From: DYTH01 sp964552725
GTDB lineage: Bacteria > Desulfobacterota > Syntrophia > Syntrophales > UBA5619
Reading direction: 5' to 3'
Assembly: GCA_964552725.1 (NCBI GenBank)
Contig: CAZKHU010000093.1
Coordinates: forward strand, 1-11,175
Length of the DNA: 11,175 bases
The notes beneath the pieces were generated by a model. The model had not been told where the DNA came from. It was given only the letters and a program-made list of their open reading frames with translations, and searched no databases. Made by a program: the position numbers and the translations under genes. Positions 1 through 6,200 of this stretch are shown in pieces. Position 1 is the stretch's first letter. Every line of letters begins with the position of its first letter.

Positions 1-76
1 GCATGGACGTCACGTCGTTTATATCGACAGGCCGCCCTTTCCGTTCCTTCATGATTTCGGTAAGCTTTATCTGCAC
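1..76 (-). CDS. possible partial gene start, unknown function, runs off left edge
   Basis: On the minus strand a GTG at 74-76 follows a good ribosome-binding site (GGAAGG, eight bases upstream). It opens a frame that continues to the window edge. The 25 visible residues begin VQIKLTEIMKERKGRP and continue VDINDVTSM; the composition looks protein-like. I do not recognise the family. A second minus-strand frame from about 190 to the edge (containing HENSDMLLCQHLEGLAS) is also open and overlaps it, so either could be the real reading, or the two could be halves of one frameshifted gene. Too little sequence is present to decide. Confidence 0.3.
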   Translation of the reverse strand, partial: MQIKLTEIMKERKGRPVDINDVTSM

Positions 77-225
77 TTGCTAACCCTTCCAGGTGCTGGC
101 ACAGAAGCATATCGGAATTTTCATGCATATCAATCACGTGCCGCTTCTCCAGAATTGTTCACTAAGACGAATCCCTTGTGCTGTGTAAGAGGTCTTCTTT
201 CATCGCCATCCTTCCCAAAGGAAAA
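77..225. other. short gap with no convincing gene
   Basis: This stretch lies between the truncated AlbA_2 gene and the left edge. It contains a 15-codon minus-strand frame (MAMKEDLLHSTRDSS, ending near 163) and part of the second open frame mentioned for 1-76. I see no terminator hairpin or repeat. It is most likely decayed or intergenic DNA of the same accessory region. Confidence 0.3.
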
Positions 226-1539
226 TCATAGAGATTTTTTCAAAATATAGGTTTTTTTCGGGTCTTTCTGGCTGGTACCGACCTCGGCCAGAATCCCTTT
301 CTCGACGAGGCTGCGCAACCTTGTCCGTGCCGTTCTATCGGACGTCTTCCACAATGTCGCGGCATCTTTCGTCGTGATTTCCCGGCAACCGGAGAAGTGG
401 TCCATCAACGGAGCAAGCCAATCCGGTGCTGTCCGTTCGGAAACGGCCCCGGAAAACAGGGTCACACGAAAGCTGGCCCCGATTTCCTCGAAGCGGGGCG
501 GTTGGATACCTTGAGCCTTGCAGGCGGCTATGATTCGGCCTATGCCCGATCCCCATTGTTCAATCAGCTTCAGTTCCCGAAATACCCGGCCGATGATCCG
601 GTTGCGGAGTCGGGAAACGCCGGACAAGGCGGCTTCGAGTGTCAATCCGAAGGGGAGAAAACCGGGATTGGTTATCTCCAGGCGGTCGTCGAAAATGGCT
701 ATCTTGATGTCCATCCCTCCCAGGGCGTAGTCCGCATGAACCACTGCGTTGATGATGGCCTCGCGCACTGCCTGAATGGGATATTCGGGCAAATCAGTCC
801 GTCGTATCCGCCCGATATCGGAGGACTGCCGGGTATGGCGCTCGATGAAGGAAATAGCGGTCTCGATCGCCTTGGGAAGGTATTCATCAATTTCCGTTTG
901 ATCCAGGAACCGCTCCGTCCCGGTCCCCTGAAAACGGGCGCAGCGAATGTCAGCGTCGGGGAATATGGAGCGCCGGTTTTTCCCGAAAAGAAGGATGGCC
1001 CCTCGGGTGGGAATGTTCTTGCCTCCTCGATTCACCAACAAACCGAGGGTCATCATTCTGGTTTCATTTAACGGCCGCGATACCTCGGCAAAGAACTCGG
1101 AAGCGGCTCGGAAGTCTATGGCTTCCGAGTTGACTTCCGTGCAGGGTTGCTCATCAAAAAACGTATTTCTGGAAAGTCTCCGGATCTCTTCGATAATCTC
1201 CGGCCCTGCGCGCCGGTTCGTGGACCCCAGCCGGATATAGACCCCCTTTTCAAGCCCTTCCGATTTGACATAGTAAGGCCCCAGGGTATGGGGCATCGAG
1301 ACAATGATCAATTCCCGGTCGCGCCAGGCGCTTATCTGGATGTCGGGAATGAGCAGCGGCTGTATGCTGTCGGCAAAGGCATTAGCCAATTTTTCCTCAT
1401 CAGCGAGCGGATCCGGCAGACCGACGACCTCTTTCCTGGACGGCTCGATTTTATCCGCGACACTGGAACCCTGCGCGAAGGGCGCGCGGAAGTATCCGAA
1501 ACTGTCTTGCACGGAGCGAATCTTCTTGGCCCGCATCAA
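226..1539 (-). pseudogene. 5'-truncated AlbA_2/HATPase_c_4 ATP-binding protein (COG2865, Schlafen-like)
   Basis: The frame encodes 437 residues. Residues 38 to about 125 match the second half of an AlbA_2 (Schlafen-like) domain, starting at VVGLPDPLADEE and including GVYIRLGSTNRRA. Residues about 250-360 form a GHKL-type ATPase module (EAIINAVVHADY at 260-271, RNRIIGRVF at 312-320, GSGIGRI at 330-336). The C-terminus (about 375-437) resembles a winged helix. Members of this family act as putative transcriptional regulators or nucleic-acid-binding ATPases. The first half of the AlbA_2 domain, about 50 residues with the usual EFK and FAN...GG motifs, is missing. The 37 residues upstream of V38 are not family sequence: they are the antisense of a deaminase gene on the plus strand. 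The remnant frame has no internal stop, so the loss may be recent and a chimeric protein could still be made. No ribosome-binding site is evident at the ATG at 1539. Confidence 0.75.
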
Positions 1540-1690
1540 GGAAGTTTGGGCCGGAATTCAGGACCCTGACCCGACCGTTACACGCAAGGGCATCGGGTAC
1601 TTGATACGCCAGGGCGTAACTGTACACATGTTTGACCGTGACCTGCAGGAGGTCATCAAGAAGGAGAACAAAGAGTTCCTTGAGCGGTGA
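1433..1690 (+). pseudogene. 3' fragment of a zinc-dependent cytidine/deoxycytidylate deaminase-like gene
   Basis: From about 1433 the plus strand encodes 85 residues that read as the C-terminal half of a CMP/dCMP (RibD/TadA-like) deaminase. LDGSILSATLEPC carries the first zinc cysteine (codon 1472). KLSCTERI carries the second (codon 1508). Then come the typical DPDPTVTRKGIGYL strand-helix and a tail ending at TGA 1688-1690. The His-Ala-Glu motif that supplies the third zinc ligand and the catalytic Glu lies in the missing N-terminal half, so the fragment cannot be active. Upstream of about 1433 the same frame is antisense of the AlbA_2 gene and is not deaminase sequence. The two cysteines are 11 residues apart, slightly wider than in RibD. 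This resembles the stand-alone accessory deaminases found near defence and regulatory genes. The identification rests on motif recognition. Confidence 0.6.
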
Positions 1691-1718
1691 CATTATTGAG
1701 TAAAGCTCTTGTATCAGC

Positions 1719-3377
1719 TTATTCCAGGACCGCGCCCCGGTTGCCGGATGTGACTGCCCGGCGATAGCGGTTCAGAAACGGGCTGTCCACCGGCTGTTCG
1801 TACGGTTTCCATGCGGCGCGACGGCACTCCAGTTCCTTTTCGTCCACCAGGAGATCAAGCTTTCTGGCAGGAATGTCAATGGAGATCATATCTCCTTCTC
1901 GCACCAGCGCGATCGGGCCGCCCGCGGCGGCTTCGGGGGACACATGGCCGATGGACGCGCCCCGGCTGGCGCCGCTGAAGCGTCCGTCGGTGATCAGGGC
2001 GACGGTTTTGTCCATTCCCATGCCGGCGAGGGCGGAGGTGGGGGTAAGCATTTCCTGCATCCCCGGGCCTCCCTTGGGACCTTCGTAGCGGATAATCACC
2101 ACATCCCCGTTCTCAATTTTTTTCTGCCGAATGGCCAGGTAGGCAGCTTCTTCGCTTTCAAACACCCGGGCAGGCCCGGTGTGAACGAGCATCTCGTCGG
2201 CCACAGCCGACTGCTTCACGATGCCGCCCAGCGGGGCGAGCGACCCCTTGAGAACCGCGAGTCCTCCCCGGGCGTGGTACGGAGTGGCCAGAGGACGGAT
2301 CACGTTTTCATCCTTGACGCGGATTCCGAGCAGGTTTTCTCCGACGGTTTTCCCTGTTACGGTGGGGAGCTCCCTGCGCAGCAGGCCCCCCTCGGCCAGA
2401 CGGGCCATGACGGCCTGGACGCCGCCTGCGCGGTAAAGGTCCTGAATATGGTGACTGCCGCCGGGACTCATGTTGCACAGATGGGGAACCCGCTCCGCGA
2501 TCGTGTTGAAAAGCTCGATCGGCAGCTCGATCCCCGCCGCATGGGCGATCGCGGGCAGATGAAGGGCTGTGTTGGTGGAGCCGCCCAGGGCGAGATCGAC
2601 GGCGATGGCGTTTTCGAACGCCTCTTTCGTCAGGATGTCCCGGGGAAGGATATTCCTTTCCAGGAGTTCCATGATTTTCCGTCCCGCTTCCTTTGCCAGA
2701 CGGTCCCGTTCGGAATAGACGGCGGGAATGGTCCCGTTTCCCGGCAGGCCGAGCCCGAGGGCCTCCATCATGCAGTTCATCGTGTTGGCGGTGAACATCC
2801 CCGCGCAGGAGCCGCATCCGGGACAGGCGGCATTTTCTATTTCGCACAATTCCTGATCGGTTATGTTTCCGGCGATGTGTTTTCCGACGGCTTCGAAAAC
2901 AGTGGCAAGGTCTATCTCTTTTCCGTTATGAAGTCCCGCCAGCATTGGCCCGCCGCTGACCACGATGGAGGGAACGTTCAACTCCGCCGCCGCCATCGCC
3001 ATGCCGGGGATGATCTTGTCGCAGTTGGTGACCATGACCAGCGCGTCGAGGGCGTGTCCCTGCGTCATGATCTCGATCGAGTCCATGACGATCTCCCGGC
3101 TGGGCAGTGAAAACTTCATGCCGATATGGTTCATCGCGATGCCGTCGCAGACGCCGATGACGGGAAATTCAATCGGAAGCCCCCCCGCCGCATATACCCC
3201 GATCTTCACCGCTTCGGCTATCCGCTTCAGATGCACATGCCCCGGGATAATCGCGTTATAGGCGTTTACCACCCCGATCCAGGGACGGTCGATTTCCCAG
3301 TCCGTATATCCCGACGCCTTCATCAGCGAACGGTGCGGCGCCCGTTCAACGCCCTTTTTGGCTTTGTCGCTTCTCAT
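1719..3377 (-). CDS. ilvD: dihydroxy-acid dehydratase IlvD
   Basis: The enzyme dehydrates 2,3-dihydroxyisovalerate to 2-oxoisovalerate and the isoleucine-pathway homologue, the third common step of branched-chain amino acid synthesis, in the cytoplasm. The product is 552 residues, the normal family length. Visible motifs are IGVCDGIAMNHIGM (74-87), VTNCDKIIPGM (116-126), NAACPGCGSCAGMFTANTMN (182-201), PGGSHHIQDLYRAGG, and the C-terminal DGRFSGASRGASIGHVSPEA. C119 and the cysteines at 185, 188 and 191 lie in the iron-sulfur cluster motifs. C77 occupies the CDG position. The ATG at 3375-3377 is chosen because GAGGAG lies six bases upstream and family homology begins there. Extending to the upstream ATG at 3569 would overlap the preceding gene by about 180 bases without adding family sequence. 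It is the last gene of the operon, 10 bases after the hydrolase stop, with its ribosome-binding site touching that stop codon. Confidence 0.96.
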   Translation of the reverse strand: MRSDKAKKGVERAPHRSLMKASGYTDWEIDRPWIGVVNAYNAIIPGHVHLKRIAEAVKIGVYAAGGLPIEFPVIGVCDGIAMNHIGMKFSLPSREIVMDSIEIMTQGHALDALVMVTNCDKIIPGMAMAAAELNVPSIVVSGGPMLAGLHNGKEIDLATVFEAVGKHIAGNITDQELCEIENAACPGCGSCAGMFTANTMNCMMEALGLGLPGNGTIPAVYSERDRLAKEAGRKIMELLERNILPRDILTKEAFENAIAVDLALGGSTNTALHLPAIAHAAGIELPIELFNTIAERVPHLCNMSPGGSHHIQDLYRAGGVQAVMARLAEGGLLRRELPTVTGKTVGENLLGIRVKDENVIRPLATPYHARGGLAVLKGSLAPLGGIVKQSAVADEMLVHTGPARVFESEEAAYLAIRQKKIENGDVVIIRYEGPKGGPGMQEMLTPTSALAGMGMDKTVALITDGRFSGASRGASIGHVSPEAAAGGPIALVREGDMISIDIPARKLDLLVDEKELECRRAAWKPYEQPVDSPFLNRYRRAVTSGNRGAVLE

Positions 3378-3387
3378 TACAAGCTCC

Positions 3388-4131
3388 TCATTCTCCCTGA
3401 TTAATTCGGTATGTGCCCGTTTGCCGGAAGCGGGAACAGACGACGTACCTGCTTCCTCCATTAAGATTTTCGAAAGCCTCCTGCACTTTGGCGACGGCAT
3501 TGTTCTTTTCGGAGAGATGGGCCAGCAGCACCAGAGAAAGATGGGCGCCGTAGCGGCTGATAAAATCACTCGCGTCGTCGTTGCTCAGATGACCGCGGTC
3601 GGAGGCGATCCTTGCCTTCAGATGCGCGGGATAGGGGCCGTTGAAAAGCATCTCCTCGTCGTAATTTGATTCCAGAAGAACAACCTTCAGATCGCCGATC
3701 GCCTCTTTCATCCCCCCGGTGACGCGACCCGTATCTGTGAAGATTCCGAGGCGGCCGACGACAAAACCGAACGAGGCGACGTCGTGGGATGTCTCCACCG
3801 GGGTGATCTCCATTTCGTTGATCCGGAAGCCTCCCTGAAAAAAGCGCATCTCCACTTTCCCCAATTGCTCCCGGCAGGCTGCATATACTTCCCGGTCGGC
3901 ATAGACGGGGACATCCAGACTTCTGGAGATGGCGCCCATTCCCTGATAATGATCCGAGTGGGCGTGGGAGAGGACGAGCCCGTTTATCTGCCTGATATCT
4001 TTGCCGAGGGCGGCAAGCCTGCCGGCGGTCTCCTGGAGGCTGATGCCGGCATCGATCAGCACCGACGTGCCGCTATCTTCCAGAAGATAGCAATTTCCGT
4101 TACTTCCCGATGCGATTACCGATAATTCCAT
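3388..4131 (-). CDS. metallo-beta-lactamase-fold hydrolase, YycJ/WalJ-like
   Basis: This 247-residue protein has the binuclear metal-site motifs of the family: HAHSDH at 56-61, H116 in TSHD, D133 in TDTG, and histidines H181 and H205. SNYD (155-158), GPYP (165-168) and GHLSN (180-184) are typical of the YycJ/WalJ branch, whose better-known members are proposed to be exonuclease-like enzymes in DNA or cell-wall homeostasis. There is no signal peptide, so it is cytoplasmic. The ATG at 4131 overlaps the adenosyltransferase stop by one base (TGATG), suggesting translational coupling. I see no strong ribosome-binding site of its own. Nothing in the sequence links it to acyl-CoA or valine metabolism. 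Its presence in this operon may be mere co-transcription, or a hydrolytic role not visible here. The family call is firm; the substrate is unknown. Confidence 0.88.
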   Translation of the reverse strand: MELSVIASGSNGNCYLLEDSGTSVLIDAGISLQETAGRLAALGKDIRQINGLVLSHAHSDHYQGMGAISRSLDVPVYADREVYAACREQLGKVEMRFFQGGFRINEMEITPVETSHDVASFGFVVGRLGIFTDTGRVTGGMKEAIGDLKVVLLESNYDEEMLFNGPYPAHLKARIASDRGHLSNDDASDFISRYGAHLSLVLLAHLSEKNNAVAKVQEAFENLNGGSRYVVCSRFRQTGTYRINQGE

Positions 4132-4694
4132 CAGTACTCTATCCCCGCCCGGTCTTTGACGCCGGCGTTATAGTGGTGTTTTATTTCCCGCATTTCGCTT
4201 ACCGTGTCGGCGATGGCGATGATCTCCGGCGGGGCGTAGCGGCCGGTGAGAACGATATCGAGCGCGGCCGGCTTGTCGTTAATCAGTTCCATGACCTTTT
4301 GCAGAGAAACGAGTTTGAAGTCAAGCGCGACGTTGATTTCGTCGAGGATGACCATGTCATATTTACCGGAAGAGACGGTCTCTATGGCGAGTTCAAGGCC
4401 CTTTTGGGCAAGCTCGATGTCGAGCGGGGAGGGGTTGTCGCGCATGACAAAACTGTCCAGGCCGGAGAGATGGACGGTCAGCCCGGGAAAGAGGCGCTCC
4501 GCAGCGATGTATTCGCCGTATTTGCGTCCCTTCATGAACTGGATGATGCAGACCTTCAACCCCTGCCCAACGGCCCGCAGCGCCTGGCCGAACGCGGCGG
4601 TCGTTTTTCCCTTGCCGTTTCCGGTATATACCTGAATGATCCCCCTGCGGTATTTTTTCAGTGTCGCTTCCCGCGGATCGACCGCTTTCTCCAT
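4131..4694 (-). CDS. cobO: cob(I)yrinic acid a,c-diamide / cob(I)alamin adenosyltransferase, CobO/BtuR type
   Basis: The enzyme transfers the 5'-deoxyadenosyl group of ATP to cob(I)alamin or its precursor, making coenzyme B12. The 187-residue product has the inverted-type P-loop GNGKGKTT (25-32), ILDEI (116-120), LTGRYAPPEII (149-159), and the family end signature IKHHYNAGVKDRAGIEY. I chose the ATG at 4692-4694 because AGGAG lies eight bases upstream. An in-frame ATG at 4719-4721 overlaps the meaB stop but has no ribosome-binding site and would add nine residues. The gene sits directly behind meaB and two genes behind the B12-binding mutase subunits. The most economical role is supplying adenosylcobalamin to that mutase, rather than general B12 synthesis. 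No other cobalamin-synthesis gene is in the window. Confidence 0.94.
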   Translation of the reverse strand: MEKAVDPREATLKKYRRGIIQVYTGNGKGKTTAAFGQALRAVGQGLKVCIIQFMKGRKYGEYIAAERLFPGLTVHLSGLDSFVMRDNPSPLDIELAQKGLELAIETVSSGKYDMVILDEINVALDFKLVSLQKVMELINDKPAALDIVLTGRYAPPEIIAIADTVSEMREIKHHYNAGVKDRAGIEY

Positions 4695-4720
4695 CTGAAT
4701 TACTCCTGATGCCAGGCGCA

Positions 4721-5698
4721 TTACTTGAGATACCGGCGCGCCGCCTCTTCAGCAATCGTGTAGGGATCGGATTCCCTTTTCAGCAGTCGCTCTGCGATAA
4801 TGTCCATCTCGCCGCTTTCCGTCATTTCCCTGAGGATCGGCGTCAGGATCGCGTCGCGGAGCGCCTCGCCGATTTCGACCATCGCCTTGCGCTTCATCCG
4901 GTCGCCAAGGAGTCCGGTTTTTTCGAGACACCGATAATGATCGGCAATCGCCGTCGCCAATTCCTCGACGCTCTGCGTGAAGGACTGCGGATCAAAACAG
5001 TTTCCGATCTTGATGACCGGAGGCTGCCAGCCTCCGGGAAACGCGGGGGCCATGTTCAGCATCGATCCCAGCTCGTTGGCAAGCTGATTGGCCCCGTCCC
5101 GGTCGGCCTTGTTGATGACGAAGATGTCGGCGATCTCCATGATTCCCGCCTTGATCGCCTGTATTTCATCCCCCATGCCGGGGACGAGTACGACGATTAC
5201 CGTATGAGAGTGGTTGATTATCTCCACTTCCTGCTGTCCGGTTCCGACGGTCTCGATCAGGATCATCTCCTTGCCCATCACGTCGAGGACATGCACCGCG
5301 TCTCCCACCGCCTTCGCAAGCCCGCCCAGCGCCCCGCGCGTAGCGAGGCTCCGGACGAAAACACCCGGGTCCTCCGCATGGCGCTGCATGCGGATCCGGT
5401 CGCCGAGGATGGCGCCGCCGGTGAAAGGGGATGTCGGATCTACGGCCAGGACGCCGACCGTCTTTTCCTTTTTCCGGAAAGAGGTGATCATCGCGTCAAC
5501 GAGGGTGCTTTTGCCGGCGCCGGGGGAACCGGTTATTCCGACTACATGGGCACGGCCGGTGTCGAGGAATATCCGCTTCAGCGCGCTTCTTGCTTCAGGG
5601 AGTTCATCTTCCAGGTTTCTGATCAGGCGGGATGCCGCGCGGACATCGCCGGCCTTGATTTTTTTGAGCTGTTCCGTTTCTACAGTGCTGATTGTCAT
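4721..5698 (-). CDS. meaB: MeaB/ArgK-family GTPase, chaperone of the B12-dependent acyl-CoA mutase
   Basis: MeaB G-proteins gate loading of adenosylcobalamin into acyl-CoA mutases and protect or rescue them when the cofactor is inactivated, using GTP hydrolysis. The 325-residue protein is full length. It shows a Walker A GSPGAGKST (57-65), DPTSPFTGGAILGDRIRM (87-104), the Walker B/switch region ETVGTGQ (149-155), and the guanine-specificity motif NKAD (196-199). The C-terminal helical dimerisation region is present. A GGAG lies about ten bases before the ATG at 5698. The gene sits 70 bases after the small mutase subunit and 26 bases before cobO. In IcmF enzymes an equivalent G domain is fused between the cobalamin and substrate domains; here all parts are separate genes in one operon. 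Confidence 0.95.
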   Translation of the reverse strand: MTISTVETEQLKKIKAGDVRAASRLIRNLEDELPEARSALKRIFLDTGRAHVVGITGSPGAGKSTLVDAMITSFRKKEKTVGVLAVDPTSPFTGGAILGDRIRMQRHAEDPGVFVRSLATRGALGGLAKAVGDAVHVLDVMGKEMILIETVGTGQQEVEIINHSHTVIVVLVPGMGDEIQAIKAGIMEIADIFVINKADRDGANQLANELGSMLNMAPAFPGGWQPPVIKIGNCFDPQSFTQSVEELATAIADHYRCLEKTGLLGDRMKRKAMVEIGEALRDAILTPILREMTESGEMDIIAERLLKRESDPYTIAEEAARRYLK

Positions 5699-5734
5699 TT
5701 ATCTACTGCTCCGGGTTCTTACTTTTCGGATGGT

Positions 5735-5747
5735 CGGCCAGCGGCCG
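5735..5747 (-). other. small GC-rich hairpin between mutase small-subunit gene and meaB
   Basis: CGGCC and GGCCG (5735-5739 and 5743-5747) can pair across a three-base loop in the only sizeable gap inside the operon. The five-pair stem has no U-tract, so it is not a convincing terminator. It may be an mRNA processing or stability element, or chance. Confidence 0.2.
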
Positions 5748-5768
5748 CCCGTTTATGGCAAAATACAG

Positions 5769-6173
5769 CTATTCCCTCGGTTTGAGGTTGTTTTTTATCC
5801 AGTCAAGAATTGAATCAAGGGTGGCGCCGGGGGTGAATATCGCCTTTATCCCGGAGTCATAAAGCTTCTGAAAATCCTGATCGGGGATGATGCCGCCGCC
5901 GATCACGGTGATGTCCTCCGCCCCCTTTTCCTTCAGCAGCTCAACTACGCGGGGGAAGAGATAGCCGTGGGCGCCGGACAGGCAGCTCAAGCCGACGAGG
6001 TCGACATCCTCCTGGACGGCCGCGGCTGCGATCTGTTCCGGGGTCTGGTGGCAGCCCGTGTAAATTACCTCATAACCGGCGTCCCGAAAGGCGCGGGCGA
6101 GAATTCTCGCCCCCCGGTCATGGCCGTCGAGACCGGGCTTGGCAACCATAATGCGTATTCTTCTTTCTGGCAT
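5769..6173 (-). CDS. B12-binding small subunit of acyl-CoA mutase (isobutyryl-CoA mutase-like)
   Basis: This 134-residue protein is a stand-alone cobalamin-binding domain. It has the base-off/His-on signature DGHDRG (16-21), in which H18 is the lower axial ligand of cobalt. It also has SCL at 63-65 (the S-x-L position) and GGG at 92-94. Together these form the Rossmann-like pocket for the cobalamin tail. The domain matches the C-terminal part of methylmalonyl-CoA mutase and the separate small subunit IcmB, and its length fits the latter. It follows the large subunit gene by 27 bases, with GAGGAG five bases before the ATG at 6173. It must pair with the product of the gene just upstream, which has no B12 domain. 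Its sequence alone does not tell which acyl-CoA is used. Confidence 0.94.
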   Translation of the reverse strand: MPERRIRIMVAKPGLDGHDRGARILARAFRDAGYEVIYTGCHQTPEQIAAAAVQEDVDLVGLSCLSGAHGYLFPRVVELLKEKGAEDITVIGGGIIPDQDFQKLYDSGIKAIFTPGATLDSILDWIKNNLKPRE

Positions 6174-6200
6174 ATTGTCTCCTCGAAAATGGGGTATAAC

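Noticed and set aside
226..1690. Intact defence system (AlbA_2 ATPase plus deaminase)
   Set aside because: Both genes lack their N-terminal parts, including the deaminase His-Ala-Glu motif, so no working system is present here.
1691..1718. Bidirectional terminator between the deaminase fragment and ilvD
   Set aside because: I see no stable stem with a T-tract in this short convergent gap.
1944..3110. 388-codon plus-strand open frame
   Set aside because: Antisense to ilvD, whose motifs and length are complete; no recognisable protein sequence.
3378..3569. N-terminal extension of IlvD to an upstream ATG
   Set aside because: It would overlap the hydrolase gene by about 180 bases, has no IlvD-like sequence, and the ATG at 3377 has a good ribosome-binding site.
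4695..4721. Nine-residue longer start for the adenosyltransferase
   Set aside because: The ATG at 4721 lacks a ribosome-binding site, whereas AGGAG precedes the ATG at 4694.
4661..5785. 374-codon plus-strand open frame
   Set aside because: Antisense shadow of meaB, which has all its GTPase motifs.
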